Shown: positions 9,160 through 19,571, numbered from the stretch's first letter. The stretch is DNA of 64,000 bases from Streptomyces sp. WMMB 322 (GCF_900090145.1 NZ_FMHI01000005.1:1-64000); one strand, 5' to 3'. Translations and numbers: made by a program. Notes: generated from the letters alone by a model not told the origin.

Positions 9160-10202
9160 GAAGCGAACCAAGCCCACAGGCGGCCCAGGAGACACGGCCC
9201 ACACCGCTGCTGAACGTGCGGAACCTGTGCGTACGGTTCCCCGGCCCGCGTAGTGGTCGTCGCCGCTCCTGGGTGCACGCGGCCGAGGACGTGTCCTTCG
9301 CGATCCAGCGTGGGCGGACACTCGGCCTCGTAGGCGAATCGGGGTCCGGCAAGTCGACGACGGGCAACGCGCTGACCGGTCTGGTCCGCCCCACCTCGGG
9401 AACGGTCCACCTCGACGGACAGGACGTCCTGGCAGCTCGGGGTGCCCAAGCGCGTGAACTGCGACGGCGGATCGCGATGGTCTTCCAGGACCCGTACTCC
9501 TCGCTCGACCCGAGGCGCACGGCCGGTGCGACCGTGCGGGAGCCCTTGGACGTGCACCGGATGCTCCCCGGGCGCGCCGAACGCAACCGCAGAGTGGCCG
9601 AACTGCTCGACCTCGTAGGGCTCGTACCGGGGACCGCCACACGGTACCCGCACGAACTCTCCGGCGGTCAGCGACAGCGCGTGAGCATCGCCCGTGCGCT
9701 GGCGGCCGATCCGGACCTGATCGTCCTGGACGAATCGACCGCCGCCCTCGACGTATCGGTCCAGGCCCAGATCATGAACCTGCTCAGGAATCTCCAGGGC
9801 GAACTCGGCCTGACTTACCTGTTCATCTCCCACGACCTCGCCGCCGTCGAGCATATGAGCCACCGCGTGGTCGTGATGTATCTCGGCCGCCTCATGGAGA
9901 CCGGCAGCACCGACGACCTCTACGCCCGGCCGGCACACCCGTACACCCAGGCGCTGATGTCCGCGGTGCCTGACGCCGACCCGACCGCGGAGAAGCACCG
10001 CGAGCGGATCCTGCTCAGCGGCGACCCGCCCAGCCCGCTCGATCCGCCGTCCGGATGCGTGTTCCGCACCCGCTGCCCCCTGGCTGCAGACGAGTGCGCC
10101 GAGCCGGTGCCACCGGTGACGCTCTCCGACGACCATGCCGCCTGGTGCGTCCGCACCGACGAATCGCTGTCGCCGGACCGACTGCGCAGACTCGTGCACT
10201 GA
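9156..10202 (+). CDS. Peptide ABC transporter ATP-binding protein, DppF type
   Basis: This 348-residue ABC ATPase has Walker [10 protein letters not shown], signature LSGGQRQRVSIARAL and Walker B LIVLDESTAALDV. Its Walker B region has Ser where most transporters have Pro (DES rather than DEP), a common variation in this family. The C-terminal Cys-rich segment GCVFRTRCPLAADEC is typical of DppF/OppF. The GTG start at 9156 overlaps the previous stop as GTGA. It is the last gene of the operon; I found no clear hairpin terminator directly after it. Confidence 0.92.
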   Translation: MRSEPSPQAAQETRPTPLLNVRNLCVRFPGPRSGRRRSWVHAAEDVSFAIQRGRTLGLVGESGSGKSTTGNALTGLVRPTSGTVHLDGQDVLAARGAQARELRRRIAMVFQDPYSSLDPRRTAGATVREPLDVHRMLPGRAERNRRVAELLDLVGLVPGTATRYPHELSGGQRQRVSIARALAADPDLIVLDESTAALDVSVQAQIMNLLRNLQGELGLTYLFISHDLAAVEHMSHRVVVMYLGRLMETGSTDDLYARPAHPYTQALMSAVPDADPTAEKHRERILLSGDPPSPLDPPSGCVFRTRCPLAADECAEPVPPVTLSDDHAAWCVRTDESLSPDRLRRLVH

Positions 10203-10576
10203 CGAGCAGTGAGATCCGTCTACGAATGAGAGCCAACGGGAGTGGGGACAACGCATGGCCGCGCGCCCATCTCACCCCCTACGGCGACAACTTCGTCATG
10301 TGGTACATCCTGAGCAGCACTTCTTCGGACTCGAAGCCGTCGTGGCCCGGTGGGGGGACCTGGACCGACGCCCCTGGGCCACCCGGCAGGACCTCCGCAC
10401 CGCGATGTCACCTGGATCGAGCGGACCTACCACCGACGCCGTCGGCCAGGTGATGGGGGATCAGAAAATCCAGCACCGATCCAGCACGGGAACCGCTATG
10501 GGGTCGCGCACTAATGCACGCACGCCCTTCTGACCTGCATATTTGCCAGGTTCAGTTTGCCGCGGTAATGGCATAA
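10203..10576. other. Intergenic region after the importer operon, 374 bp
   Basis: It lies between the convergent importer operon and ychF. A 92-codon frame from the ATG at 10255 looks mildly protein-like (HFFGLEAVVARWGDL) but has no ribosome site and I recognise no family; it may be a decayed gene. The last 60 bases (from about 10525) are noticeably A+T-richer than the surroundings. No terminator or RNA gene was identified. Confidence 0.4.
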
Positions 10577-11665
<1,089 letters not shown>

Positions 11666-11804
11666 GTGGCGACTTCCCGTAGCGAGATCTGAGGTGTGCA
11701 GAGGACGTGGGGCGCGCGGAGCGAGCCCGGCCGGTCAACCAGTCTACGGGCTCGAACTGACGGCCAACGCGTGTCCGTCCCCGGTGAACAGCGGTGACGC
11801 GGCC

Positions 11805-11816
11805 TACGTTGGTGCA
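11805..11816 (+). promoter_or_regulatory. -10 box of a leaderless promoter (DUF6542 gene)
   Basis: TACGTT at 11805-11810 is followed by exactly six bases and then the GTG start at 11817, with no ribosome site. The mRNA probably begins at the start codon. Confidence 0.6.
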
Positions 11817-12599
11817 GTGGAACAGCAGCACAGCGCTCACACGGGTGGGAAAGACCCCGGTCAGGGGCAGGCGCAGGGGCAGGAACGGGAGCAGCCGCAG
11901 ATCCGGGGACACAAGCAGCGCCGGCCACGTGGCGGGAAACCGAGAGCCGCCGCGGCGGCCGCGGCACAGGCAGCCGGATCCGCGGAGCCGCCCGCCGCCC
12001 GCGCGCAGACACCGCAAGCGGTCCCGGACCCCGCCTCCCGGGCGCCACGACGGCGGACCGGTCCGGGCGCCGTGCGTCAGGAGGCCGCGGCGCTCTACCA
12101 GGCACAGCTGCGCTTCCCGCTCATCCCCGCACCGCTGACCGACGCGCTCTCCTGGCTGCCGCGCGCCCGCCTCACCGCGCTCGGGGACGGTCTCCTCGCC
12201 GTGCTGCTGATGCTGCTGACCGGCGCCGCCGACAGGTGGCTGCTGGGCAGCTCACCCACCGTGTACGGGGCTGCGTTCCTCGTCGTCTGCCTCGTCTGCG
12301 CGGCATGGGTGCGTCCCACGGACCTCGTCGCCACCCCCGTCGCCGTGCCGCTCGCCTTCACCGCCGGCCTCTTCTTCATCAGCGGCGGAACGGGAAGCCA
12401 GTCCCTGACGGAGCGTCTGACGAACCTCTTCCCGGTACTGGCCGTCAACGCCCTCTGGCTCTACTCGGGCACGCTGCTCGCGGTGCTCGTCGTCACGGTG
12501 CGGAAGATCGCGCTCATGATCCAGCAGTCGCGCGTCCGTGCGCTGATGGAGGCCGAGGACGCCGAGGACGAGGCAGCGGCGGAGGCCGGCGGCTACTGA
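11817..12599 (+). CDS. DUF6542 membrane protein
   Basis: The start is set at the GTG at 11817 because a -10 box lies exactly six bases upstream; the frame remains open farther upstream but that part is not coding-like. The 260-residue product has a long basic, Ala/Gln-rich N-terminal tail (about residues 1-90), then three to four membrane helices beginning near GDGLLAVLLMLLTGAADRWLL. It ends with a short acidic tail (EAEDAEDEAAAEAGG). This family is a conserved actinobacterial membrane protein of unknown function, often found beside ychF and ispH. It is convergent with ispH. Confidence 0.75.
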   Translation: MEQQHSAHTGGKDPGQGQAQGQEREQPQIRGHKQRRPRGGKPRAAAAAAAQAAGSAEPPAARAQTPQAVPDPASRAPRRRTGPGAVRQEAAALYQAQLRFPLIPAPLTDALSWLPRARLTALGDGLLAVLLMLLTGAADRWLLGSSPTVYGAAFLVVCLVCAAWVRPTDLVATPVAVPLAFTAGLFFISGGTGSQSLTERLTNLFPVLAVNALWLYSGTLLAVLVVTVRKIALMIQQSRVRALMEAEDAEDEAAAEAGGY

Positions 12600-12605
12600 C
12601 GCCCG

Positions 12606-12627
12606 CCGGCCGGCCTGTGCCGGCCGG
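12606..12627. terminator. Bidirectional hairpin between DUF6542 and ispH
   Basis: A 9-bp perfect stem CCGGCCGGC / GCCGGCCGG closes a four-base loop. It sits between two convergent genes, as expected of a shared factor-independent terminator in high-GC DNA. No U-tract follows. Confidence 0.55.
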
Positions 12628-12675
12628 GCTCTCCTTCCGGCGCCGCCCGGCCCGCGCTCGCGGACTGCGGCCGGG

Positions 12676-13761
12676 TCAGCCCGTCTTGCGGGCCGCTTCG
12701 GCACGCAGGTCGCGCCGCAGTTCCTTCGGCAGGGAGAACTGCATGCGCTCCTCGACGGGCTGGACGATCTCCACGTCCTCCCAGCCCCGCTCCGCGAGCC
12801 ACTCCAGCACGCCTTCGACCAGCACGTCCGGCACGGAGGCACCCGAGGAGAGGCCGATGGTCGTCACGCCCTCCAGCCATGCCTCGTCGATCTCCTCCGC
12901 GCCGTCGACGAGGCGGCCGTCGCGGGCGCCGTGCGCGACGGCGGTCTCCACCAGGCGCACGGAGTTGGAGGAGTTCTTCGAGCCGACGACGAGAACGAGG
13001 TCGGAGTCCTCGGCGACCTGCTTGATGGCGGTCTGGCGGTTCTGCGTCGCGTAGCAGATGTCGTCGCTGGGCGGGGATAGCAGGTTCGGGTAACGGCCCT
13101 TGAGGGCGTCGACCGTCTCCATCGTCTCGTCGACGGAGAGGGTGGTCTGCGAGAGCCACACGACCTTCTCGGGGTCGCGCACCTCGACGTTCTCCACGTC
13201 CTCCGGGCCGTCGACGAGCGTCACGTGGTCGGGTGCCTCGCCGCTGGTGCCGATGACCTCCTCGTGGCCCTCGTGCCCGATGAGGAGGATGTCGTAGTCC
13301 TCCTTGGCGTAGCGCACGGCCTCCTTGTGCACCTTCGTCACGAGCGGGCATGTGGCGTCGATCGTCGCCAGCTTGCCGCGCTCCGCCTCCTCGTGGACCA
13401 CGGGGGCCACGCCGTGCGCGGAGAAGATGACGATCTCGCCCTCCGGTACCTCGGAGGTCTCCTCGACGAAGATCGCGCCCTTCTTCTCCAGCGTTTTCAC
13501 CACGTACTTGTTGTGCACGATCTCGTGGCGTACGTAGACGGGGGCGCCGTACTGCTCCAGGGCCTGCTCGACCGCGATGACCGCGCGGTCCACGCCGGCG
13601 CAGTAGCCGCGGGGGGCGGCGAGCAGCACGCGGCGGCGGCCGCCGGGTCCGGGGTCGGAGGTCTGGGGGGCGTCGGCGGCGGACCTTGGGGTCTCCCCTG
13701 GGGGTCCCCCCAGCGGATCGAGGGGGCGGAGCCCGTCGGGACGGGAGGGCGTTGCAGACAT
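12676..13761 (-). CDS. ispH: 4-hydroxy-3-methylbut-2-enyl diphosphate reductase
   Basis: IspH (LytB) is the last enzyme of the MEP isoprenoid pathway; it reduces HMBPP to IPP and DMAPP with a [4Fe-4S] cluster. The three cluster cysteines appear in [25 protein letters not shown] and [11 protein letters not shown]. The segments FSAHGVAP and [13 protein letters not shown] are also conserved. The start at the ATG 13761 is fixed by a -10 box TACGAT six bases upstream. It gives 361 residues, with an extra Pro/Gly-rich N-terminal tail of about 40 residues typical of actinomycetes. It is divergent from xseA, 92 bp away. It would feed the cis-prenyltransferase encoded at 45.6-46.4 kb. Confidence 0.97.
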   Translation of the reverse strand: MSATPSRPDGLRPLDPLGGPPGETPRSAADAPQTSDPGPGGRRRVLLAAPRGYCAGVDRAVIAVEQALEQYGAPVYVRHEIVHNKYVVKTLEKKGAIFVEETSEVPEGEIVIFSAHGVAPVVHEEAERGKLATIDATCPLVTKVHKEAVRYAKEDYDILLIGHEGHEEVIGTSGEAPDHVTLVDGPEDVENVEVRDPEKVVWLSQTTLSVDETMETVDALKGRYPNLLSPPSDDICYATQNRQTAIKQVAEDSDLVLVVGSKNSSNSVRLVETAVAHGARDGRLVDGAEEIDEAWLEGVTTIGLSSGASVPDVLVEGVLEWLAERGWEDVEIVQPVEERMQFSLPKELRRDLRAEAARKTG

Positions 13762-13773
13762 GCGTCCATCGTA
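13762..13773 (-). promoter_or_regulatory. -10 box of a leaderless promoter (ispH)
   Basis: On the minus strand TACGAT is followed by six bases (GGACGC) and then the ATG of ispH. There is no ribosome site. Confidence 0.6.
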
Positions 13774-13841
13774 AGGGCGTTGCGGGCGGGTGCCGTGTGA
13801 AGGGCATGTCCGCACCGGGCGGCGGTGTCGGTGGCGGCCGT

Positions 13842-13853
13842 TAGGGTCCTCCC
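13842..13853 (+). promoter_or_regulatory. -10 box of a leaderless promoter (xseA)
   Basis: TAGGGT at 13842-13847, then six bases (CCTCCC), then the ATG of xseA at 13854. No ribosome site is present. Confidence 0.6.
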
Positions 13854-15068
13854 ATGGCTCTCATCACCTCCCCCGAGGCGCCGGTGCCGGTCGGTGAGAT
13901 CTCCCGGCTGATCGGCGGCTGGATCGACCGGCTCGGCGCGGTGTGGGTCGAGGGGCAGATCATCCAGCTCTCGCCGAGGCCGGGAGCGGGGGTGGCTTTC
14001 CTCACCCTGCGGGACCCCTCGCGCGATGTGTCCATCAGCGTCACCTGTTTCCGCGACGTCTTCGACCGGGTGAAGGACGTCGTCTCCGAGGGCGCGCGGG
14101 TCGTCGTGCACGCCAAGCCGGTCTGGTACGGGCGGGCGGGCACGCTGTCGCTGAGGGCGTCCGAGATCCGGCCGGTGGGGATCGGCGAGCTGCTGGCCCG
14201 CCTGGAGCAGCTCAAGAAGTCCCTTGCTGCGGAAGGGCTGTTCGCGGCCGAGCGCAAGAAGCCCTTGCCGTTCCTGCCGCAGCGGGTGGGCCTCGTCACC
14301 GGCCGCGCCTCGGACGCCGAGCGGGACGTGCTGCACACGGCGCGGGAGCGGTGGCCGGCCGTCCGGTTCGAGGTGCGGCACACCGCGGTGCAGGGGGTGA
14401 GGGCCGTTCCGCAGCTGATCGAGGCCGTGCGGGAGCTCGACGCGCTCCCCGGCGTCGACGTGATCGTCGTGACGCGCGGCGGCGGCAGCATGGAGGACCT
14501 GCTGCCCTTCTCAGACGAGCAGCTCGTGCGCACGGTCGCCGGCTGCGGTACGCCCGTGGTCTCGGCCATCGGGCACGAGGCGGACGCCCCGCTGCTCGAC
14601 CTCGTGGCCGACCTGCGCTCCCGCACGCCGACGCACGCGGCGAAGGACGTCGTCCCCGACGTGGGCGAGGAGCACGAGCGCGTACGGGAGCTGAGGGCCC
14701 GTGCCTACCGGGTGATCAACGCCTTCCTGGACCGGGAGGGCAGGGGGCTCTCCGACGTATTGAGCCGCCCCGCGATGGCGGACCCGTACTCGATGGTCGA
14801 GGAGCGCGCCGAGGAGGTCGGCTTCCTGCTGGCCCGCGCCCGGCGCACGCTGGGGCACCGCCTGGAGCGGGCGGAGGACGAGCTCGCGCACACGCGCGCC
14901 CGTGTCGTCGCGCTGTCGCCGGCGGCGACGCTGCAACGGGGATACGCGGTGCTCCAGCGCGAGGACGGCAGCGTCGTCCGGAGCCCCGAGCAGACCTCGG
15001 AAGGGGAGAAGCTGCGCGCCCGGGTCGCGGAAGGGGAGTTCGGCGTCACTGTCGGACCGGACGCTTAG
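13854..15068 (+). CDS. xseA: Exodeoxyribonuclease VII large subunit
   Basis: The 404-residue protein has an N-terminal OB fold (about residues 10-105, with [18 protein letters not shown]) and the XseA nuclease core, including [36 protein letters not shown] and [15 protein letters not shown] coiled-coil region and a short C-terminal domain follow ([13 protein letters not shown]). Together with XseB it degrades single-stranded DNA in both directions in mismatch and damage repair. The start is set by a leaderless-type -10 box. The stop codon TAG is embedded in the -10 box of xseB. Confidence 0.96.
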   Translation: MALITSPEAPVPVGEISRLIGGWIDRLGAVWVEGQIIQLSPRPGAGVAFLTLRDPSRDVSISVTCFRDVFDRVKDVVSEGARVVVHAKPVWYGRAGTLSLRASEIRPVGIGELLARLEQLKKSLAAEGLFAAERKKPLPFLPQRVGLVTGRASDAERDVLHTARERWPAVRFEVRHTAVQGVRAVPQLIEAVRELDALPGVDVIVVTRGGGSMEDLLPFSDEQLVRTVAGCGTPVVSAIGHEADAPLLDLVADLRSRTPTHAAKDVVPDVGEEHERVRELRARAYRVINAFLDREGRGLSDVLSRPAMADPYSMVEERAEEVGFLLARARRTLGHRLERAEDELAHTRARVVALSPAATLQRGYAVLQREDGSVVRSPEQTSEGEKLRARVAEGEFGVTVGPDA

Positions 15069-15077
15069 GGTTGCCGT
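15066..15077 (+). promoter_or_regulatory. -10 box of xseB built on the xseA stop codon
   Basis: TAGGGT at 15066-15071 begins with the TAG stop of xseA and is followed by six bases (TGCCGT) and the ATG of xseB at 15078. This predicts a second, leaderless xseB transcript besides any read-through from xseA. Confidence 0.55.
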
Positions 15078-15425
15078 ATGACCTCGGACACTGGGACGGA
15101 ATCGGGCGTGGAGACGGACAGGGAGCAGGTGCGTTCCGCGCTCAGCTATGAGCAGGCCCGGGGCGAACTGGTGCGTGTCGTCCAGCAGCTGGAGGCCGGC
15201 GGCGCGACGCTGGAGGAGTCGCTGGCGCTGTGGGAGCGCGGCGAGGAACTGGCCCGCGTCTGCCGCGAATGGCTGGAGGGGGCCCGGGCCCGGCTGGACG
15301 CGGTGCTGGAGGCGGAAGCCGAAGCGGGCGAGGACGCGGATCCGGATGCCGCGGCGGAAGCGGAGTCCGGCCCGCTCGGTGCGGACGAGGCCGAGGAAGC
15401 GGAGGGGGCCGGAGACGGCCGCTGA
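15078..15425 (+). CDS. xseB: Exodeoxyribonuclease VII small subunit
   Basis: The 115-residue protein contains the XseB core ([20 protein letters not shown], then [18 protein letters not shown]) at about residues 23-75, a short helical hairpin that binds XseA. It is longer than the usual 80 residues because of an acidic C-terminal tail rich in Glu, Ala and Asp (about residues 78-115), common in Streptomyces. The gene starts nine bases after the xseA stop and appears to have its own leaderless promoter. Confidence 0.93.
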   Translation: MTSDTGTESGVETDREQVRSALSYEQARGELVRVVQQLEAGGATLEESLALWERGEELARVCREWLEGARARLDAVLEAEAEAGEDADPDAAAEAESGPLGADEAEEAEGAGDGR

Positions 15426-15594
15426 GCACGGCGGGGAATCAGGGGCGGCGAAGCGGAAGATTGCGCGCCGCCAGTTTGTTCGGTGAGGGCAGCGAAAGGT
15501 CCGCCCGCGGCGGGCCCTTCGTCCCGAGTCCCCTTGTTCCGATTCCTTCGAGTCCCCTCTCGAAGACCAGCAAGCAAAGGCAAGGCATCCCCAC

Positions 15595-16188
15595 ATGACT
15601 CTCGCCCTCGACCCGAGCGCCCAGGATCTCCTCTTCCGCGACGCGCACACCGCGCACACCTTCTCCGACGAGCCGGTGAGCGAGGAGCAGATCAAAGCGG
15701 TGTACGAGCTGGTGAAGTACGCGCCCACGGCGTTCAACCAGTGCCCGCTGAGGATCACCCTGGTCCGCTCCCCCGAAGCCCGCAGCCGCCTGGTGAAGCA
15801 CATGGCGGAGGGGAACCGCCCCAAGACCTCCACGGCTCCGCTCACCGCAGTGCTCTCGGTCGACCTCGAGTTCCACGAGCGCCTGCCCGAACTCCTCCCG
15901 CACGCCCCGACGTTGAAGGACACCTTCTTCGCCGAGGCCGACAAGCGCGAGGCGGCGGGCACCTTCAACGCGACGCTCCAGGCCGGCTACTTCATCCTCG
16001 GTGTGCGCGCCGCGGGGCTGGCCGCGGGCCCCATGAGCGGCTTCGACCGGCACGGCGTCGACAAGGAGTTCTTCGGCGACGGCAGGCAGAAGTCGCTGCT
16101 CGTGATCAACATCGGCAGGCCCGGCCAGGACGCCTACAAGCCGCGCCTGCCGCGTCTCGCCTACGACGACGCGGTGACGACGGTCTGA
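15595..16188 (+). CDS. Nitroreductase family protein, RutE-like
   Basis: The 197-residue flavoprotein resembles RutE/HadB-type malonic semialdehyde reductases of the nitroreductase superfamily: FRDAHTAHTFSDEPV near the N-terminus, KYAPTAFNQCPLRI for FMN contact, and GAGLAAGP-like GLAAGPMSGFD in the second half. It probably uses NAD(P)H and FMN to reduce an aldehyde, quinone or nitro compound. No other rut pathway genes are nearby, so a pyrimidine-degradation role is not supported. It lies alone, about 170 bp after xseB, and is convergent with the DUF4245 gene. Confidence 0.85.
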   Translation: MTLALDPSAQDLLFRDAHTAHTFSDEPVSEEQIKAVYELVKYAPTAFNQCPLRITLVRSPEARSRLVKHMAEGNRPKTSTAPLTAVLSVDLEFHERLPELLPHAPTLKDTFFAEADKREAAGTFNATLQAGYFILGVRAAGLAAGPMSGFDRHGVDKEFFGDGRQKSLLVINIGRPGQDAYKPRLPRLAYDDAVTTV

Positions 16189-16256
16189 GGGGGCTGAGAC
16201 CCCGGTCAGGGCGCTGTTCCCGCCGGGGCGGCCCGCCCGGCGGCGCGGCGGGGCCG

Positions 16257-16955
16257 TCAGCCCTTGCCCGCGCCGCCGCTCTCGCCGGGGCTGAGAGCCG
16301 CCGCCATCTTCTGGAGCTGCGCGAAGGAGGCGGTTCCGGTGACGACGGTGGTGTACGGGCGGTTCTTGCCCTTGTCCCGGGTGTCGTCTTCGGTCTTGTC
16401 CCGGCCCTCGCCCTGGCCCTTGCCATCGGCCGCCCCTGCGTCGTCGGCGGAGGAGCCGGAGCCGCCCGGGGAGACCCGCACGAGCGCGTCGTACTTCTCA
16501 CCCTCGTACCGCGTCCACTCCTCGCCCCGCACACGCACCGTCTTCGCCGTCTTCCGCGCGCCGTGCGTGACGTCCTCGATGTACTTGACGGGGCGCTTCT
16601 CGTCGCTCTGCTCGACGGCGGCGTACTGGGTGTCGGGCGTGATGAAGCCCAGGTGCCAGGCCCGGCCGTCGGGGCTGTCCGCGTCGTACCGCACCGAGGT
16701 GGCACGCCATTTCTCCGGGAGTCCCTCGGGCGCCAGCACGGGGTAGGGCGCGGCCCGGCGGGCGGAATCCAGCTCGACCTTGTAGTCGACGGGCTTGACC
16801 GGGTCCTGGCTCTCGTCGTGCGGGACGAAGAGGTAGATGAAGAACGCGGCGAGCAGGACCACGGCCAGCGAGGGCACCATGCCCCGCACCGTCCGGCTGC
16901 CCTGCCTGCGCTCCGCCTGCTCTGCTTGTGCTGCCACGCCCCCATCGTCGCCCAT
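16257..16955 (-). CDS. DUF4245 membrane-anchored protein
   Basis: The 232-residue product has one N-terminal membrane helix ([19 protein letters not shown], about residues 25-43) and an extracytoplasmic DUF4245 domain, including [19 protein letters not shown] and [18 protein letters not shown] charged, low-complexity Asp/Gly/Lys stretch interrupts the second half (about residues 165-195). Function is unknown; the gene is usually found divergent from glpX in actinomycetes, as here. The start is the ATG at 16955; the frame is open for 24 more codons upstream but these look non-coding. Confidence 0.8.
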   Translation of the reverse strand: MGDDGGVAAQAEQAERRQGSRTVRGMVPSLAVVLLAAFFIYLFVPHDESQDPVKPVDYKVELDSARRAAPYPVLAPEGLPEKWRATSVRYDADSPDGRAWHLGFITPDTQYAAVEQSDEKRPVKYIEDVTHGARKTAKTVRVRGEEWTRYEGEKYDALVRVSPGGSGSSADDAGAADGKGQGEGRDKTEDDTRDKGKNRPYTTVVTGTASFAQLQKMAAALSPGESGGAGKG

Positions 16956-17127
16956 GCCGGAAACCGCCCGGCCCGCGGGTCCGGCCCACGTCCCCGATGC
17001 CTGGCGACCCCGGCCCCGCCCGCTCATCCGTGGGGCCCTCTGCTCACTCTGGCGGTTGCTGGGTACCCTCGAAGGACCCTCAGCAGCCCGGCCGAGTCGT
17101 CACAGCCGTGCAGAAAGGTGTGCCCCG

Positions 17128-18162
17128 ATGACCGATCATCAGCACCTCCCCGCCCCGCTCGACGTCAGCCCCGAGGCTCCGGACCGCAACCTGGCGCTCG
17201 AACTCGTACGGGTCACCGAGGCCGGTGCCATGGCCAGCGGACGCTGGGTGGGCCGCGGCGACAAGAACGGCGCCGACGGCGCGGCCGTGAAGGCGATGCG
17301 GCACCTCGTCTCGACGGTCTCGATGAACGGGGTCGTCGTCATCGGCGAGGGCGAGAAGGACGAGGCGCCGATGCTCTACAACGGGGAACGGGTCGGTGAC
17401 GGCACGGGCCCGGAGTGCGACGTCGCCGTGGACCCGGTCGACGGCACCACCCTCACCGCCAAGGGCATGTCCAACGCGGTGTCCGTACTGGCGGTGGCGG
17501 AACGCGGCTCGATGTTCGACCCGAGCGCCGTCTTCTACATGGACAAGCTGGTGACCGGCCCGGACGCCGCGGAGTTCGTCGACATCACGGCCCCGCCCGC
17601 CGTCAACGTCCGCCGCATCGCCAAGGCCAAGGGATGCACTCCGGACGACGTGACGGTCGTCGTCCTCGACCGCCCCCGGCACGACGGCCTGGTCAAGGAG
17701 CTGCGGGAGGCCGGCGCCCGCATCAGGTTCATCTCGGACGGCGATGTCGCCGGCGCGATCATGGCCGTGCGGGAGGGCACCGGCGTCGACCTGCTGCTGG
17801 GCGTCGGCGGCACGCCGGAGGGCATCATCGCGGCCTGCGCGATCAAGTGCCTGGGCGGCACGATCCAGGGCATGCTGTGGCCCAAGGACGAGGAGGAGAA
17901 GCAGCGGGCGCTCGACGCGGGACACGACCTCGACCGCGTCCTGCACACCGAGGACCTCGTCAGCGGGGAGAACGTCTTCTTCGTCGCCACCGGCATCACC
18001 GACGGCGAACTGCTGCGCGGCGTGCACTACAGGGGCGAGCGGGCCTACACCGAGTCACTGGTGATGCGGTCGAAGTCCGGCACGATCCGGATGATCGACT
18101 CGACGCACAAGCTCTCCAAGCTGCGGGCGTACAGCGCCGTCGACTTCGACCGCGCACGCTAG
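17128..18162 (+). CDS. glpX: Class II fructose-1,6-bisphosphatase
   Basis: The 344-residue GlpX protein hydrolyses fructose 1,6-bisphosphate to fructose 6-phosphate in gluconeogenesis and is usually the only FBPase of actinomycetes. Metal-binding and family motifs are [42 protein letters not shown] and [12 protein letters not shown]. The ATG at 17128 follows AAAGGTG. A divergent copy of its codons about 16-52 lies 1.6 kb downstream as a non-coding fragment (18808-18916). Convergent with the acetyltransferase gene. Confidence 0.96.
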   Translation: MTDHQHLPAPLDVSPEAPDRNLALELVRVTEAGAMASGRWVGRGDKNGADGAAVKAMRHLVSTVSMNGVVVIGEGEKDEAPMLYNGERVGDGTGPECDVAVDPVDGTTLTAKGMSNAVSVLAVAERGSMFDPSAVFYMDKLVTGPDAAEFVDITAPPAVNVRRIAKAKGCTPDDVTVVVLDRPRHDGLVKELREAGARIRFISDGDVAGAIMAVREGTGVDLLLGVGGTPEGIIAACAIKCLGGTIQGMLWPKDEEEKQRALDAGHDLDRVLHTEDLVSGENVFFVATGITDGELLRGVHYRGERAYTESLVMRSKSGTIRMIDSTHKLSKLRAYSAVDFDRAR

Positions 18163-18171
18163 GCCGTCTCC

Positions 18172-18207
18172 GGCGTCTCCGGCCTCTCCGGCCTCTCCGG
18201 CCTGTGC
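18172..18207. repeat. 9-bp tandem repeat after glpX
   Basis: Four head-to-tail copies of a GGCCTCTCC-like unit lie between the convergent glpX and acetyltransferase genes; two copies are identical and two have one to two changes. Confidence 0.6.
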
Positions 18208-18243
18208 GGGGCCGGGAAGGCCGGCCGGTTCGCGGCGGGCCCG

Positions 18244-18693
18244 TCACAGTTTCCGTTCGAAGCAGCGGGACGCCCCGACCCCGGCGTACGCGCCGAAGTT
18301 GGGGATCCGCACATAGCCGGCGCGCGTGTAGAAGCGGACGGCTTCGGGCTGGCGGTCCCCGGTCTCCAGCCGGAGGCTGCGCCATCCTCTGGCGCGCGCC
18401 CGGTCCTCCAGGGCGCGCAGAATCCCGGACGCGAACCCGGACCCGCGCCAGGGCGGGGTCACATACATCCGCTTGATCTCGCCGGTGCCGTCTTCGAGGT
18501 CCCGGAGCCCGCCGCAGCCCACCGCGGTGCCCCCGTGCTCGTACGCCACGACGAACACCACGACGTCCGCCTCGGAGGGAGGCACACCGGGTTCGCTGTC
18601 CGGGGTGCCGTATCTCTCGGCGATCTCGACCCGCTGCCTGGCCCGCAGGGCCACGGCGTCCGCGTCCGTCCACGCGACCTGCTCGATCCTCAT
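18244..18693 (-). CDS. GNAT family N-acetyltransferase
   Basis: The 149-residue protein shows a GNAT fold: substrate strand VVAYEHGGTAVGCGGLRDL, then acetyl-CoA motif A IKRMYVTPPWRGSGFASGIL, and the C-terminal motif LETGDRQPEAVRFYTRAGYV. It transfers an acetyl group from acetyl-CoA to an unknown amine. The start at the ATG 18693 was chosen because the family fold begins there (MRIEQVAW); the upstream open frame overlaps a glpX-like fragment and is not coding. The ribosome site is weak. Confidence 0.85.
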   Translation of the reverse strand: MRIEQVAWTDADAVALRARQRVEIAERYGTPDSEPGVPPSEADVVVFVVAYEHGGTAVGCGGLRDLEDGTGEIKRMYVTPPWRGSGFASGILRALEDRARARGWRSLRLETGDRQPEAVRFYTRAGYVRIPNFGAYAGVGASRCFERKL

Positions 18694-19089
18694 GCGGCGC
18701 GATTGTGCCGGGGCACTGTTTCGGCCGCGTGAAGCCGGGCGTTCCCGCCGGTGGCCGGGCTCGCTCGGGGGGACGGAGCTCCACGGGGGCGGGGACGCTC
18801 GCGGCCCGGCTCCGGACCGCAACCCGGCGCTCGAACTCGTACGGGTCACCGAGGCCGGTGCCATGGCCACCCGACGCCGGATGGGCCGCGCAGACAAGAG
18901 CGGTGCTTACGGCGAGGGGGACACAGCTCCGCGGGAACAGGGCACGCTCGCGGCCCCGCGGCCGGTCGCGGCCACGGGGCGCTGCGGAATCCCAGGTTCG
19001 GCGCGGGCCGGCACGGATCGGCAGGGGCGGACGCGGCATGAACGGGCGTCCCGGTGCACCGGCTCGTGCGGCGACGCGAAGCGGGCCGG
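18694..19089. other. Intergenic region with a glpX fragment, 396 bp
   Basis: It lies between the acetyltransferase gene (start side) and the WhiB-like gene (stop side), both on the minus strand. Apart from the duplicated glpX piece at 18808-18916, no gene was recognised. Confidence 0.5.
18808..18916 (+). pseudogene. Duplicated fragment of glpX
   Basis: These bases align with 17175-17283 inside glpX. The first 60 bases have a single change, then identity falls. Translated, it reads [19 protein letters not shown] and then a diverged GRADKSGAYG. It has no start or 3' part and cannot be functional as an enzyme. It is a local partial duplication, 1,633 bp from its source and in the same orientation. 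Confidence 0.8.
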
Positions 19090-19458
19090 TCAGGCGATGC
19101 GGGAGACCTGCCCCGCTTCGGCGGCTGCGGCCGCATCACGCCTGCGGCGCCTGGCCAGAACGACCCTTCGTTCGGCGGCGGTCAGCCCTCCCCACACTCC
19201 GTACGGCTCGGGGAGGACCAAGGCGTGCTCACGGCACTCGATCATCACGGGGCAGCGGGCACAGACCCGCTTCGCGGCCTGCTCGCGCGAGAGCCTCGCC
19301 GCCGTGGGCTCCTTCGATGGCGCGAAGAAGAGTCCCGCCTCGTCCCGGCGGCAGACCGCCTCCGAGTGCCAGGGGCCCTCCTCGTCCTCGCGCGCGGACG
19401 GTCGCTGCGCGGGAACCGAGGCGGCTGCCTGAAGGGACTGATGCGGCGGTTGCAGCAC
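19090..19458 (-). CDS. WhiB-family iron-sulfur regulator
   Basis: The 122-residue protein has the four cluster cysteines at 36, 66, 69 and 75 (C-X29-C-X2-C-X5-C) and the WhiB turn GVWGGLT followed by a basic C-terminus RRRRRDAAAAAEAG. WhiB proteins bind a [4Fe-4S] cluster and usually act through the sigma factor. The spacing between the first two cysteines (29) is wide. I chose the GTG at 19458 because AGGAG lies six bases upstream; 18 further codons are open. Its position between glpX and a DUF1707 gene recalls WblI of S. coelicolor, from memory only. Confidence 0.88.
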   Translation of the reverse strand: MLQPPHQSLQAAASVPAQRPSAREDEEGPWHSEAVCRRDEAGLFFAPSKEPTAARLSREQAAKRVCARCPVMIECREHALVLPEPYGVWGGLTAAERRVVLARRRRRDAAAAAEAGQVSRIA

Positions 19459-19571
19459 GGTGTACTCCTGAAGGGGACGACGGGGGGCACCTTCACCCGA
19501 CTTGCTGCGCACGGCAGTTCGCGCTGCCGCCGTACGTGAAACGATGCCGGAGCTCTACCCGCTGTGTGCAC

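Noticed and set aside
1062..10202. A biosynthetic gene cluster around the PrnB-like gene
   Set aside because: No other tailoring, synthetase or halogenase genes are nearby; the following genes are a regulator and a transporter of another module.
10255..10533. Possible 92-codon gene after the importer operon
   Set aside because: No ribosome site, no leaderless promoter, and no recognisable family; treated as possible remnant only.
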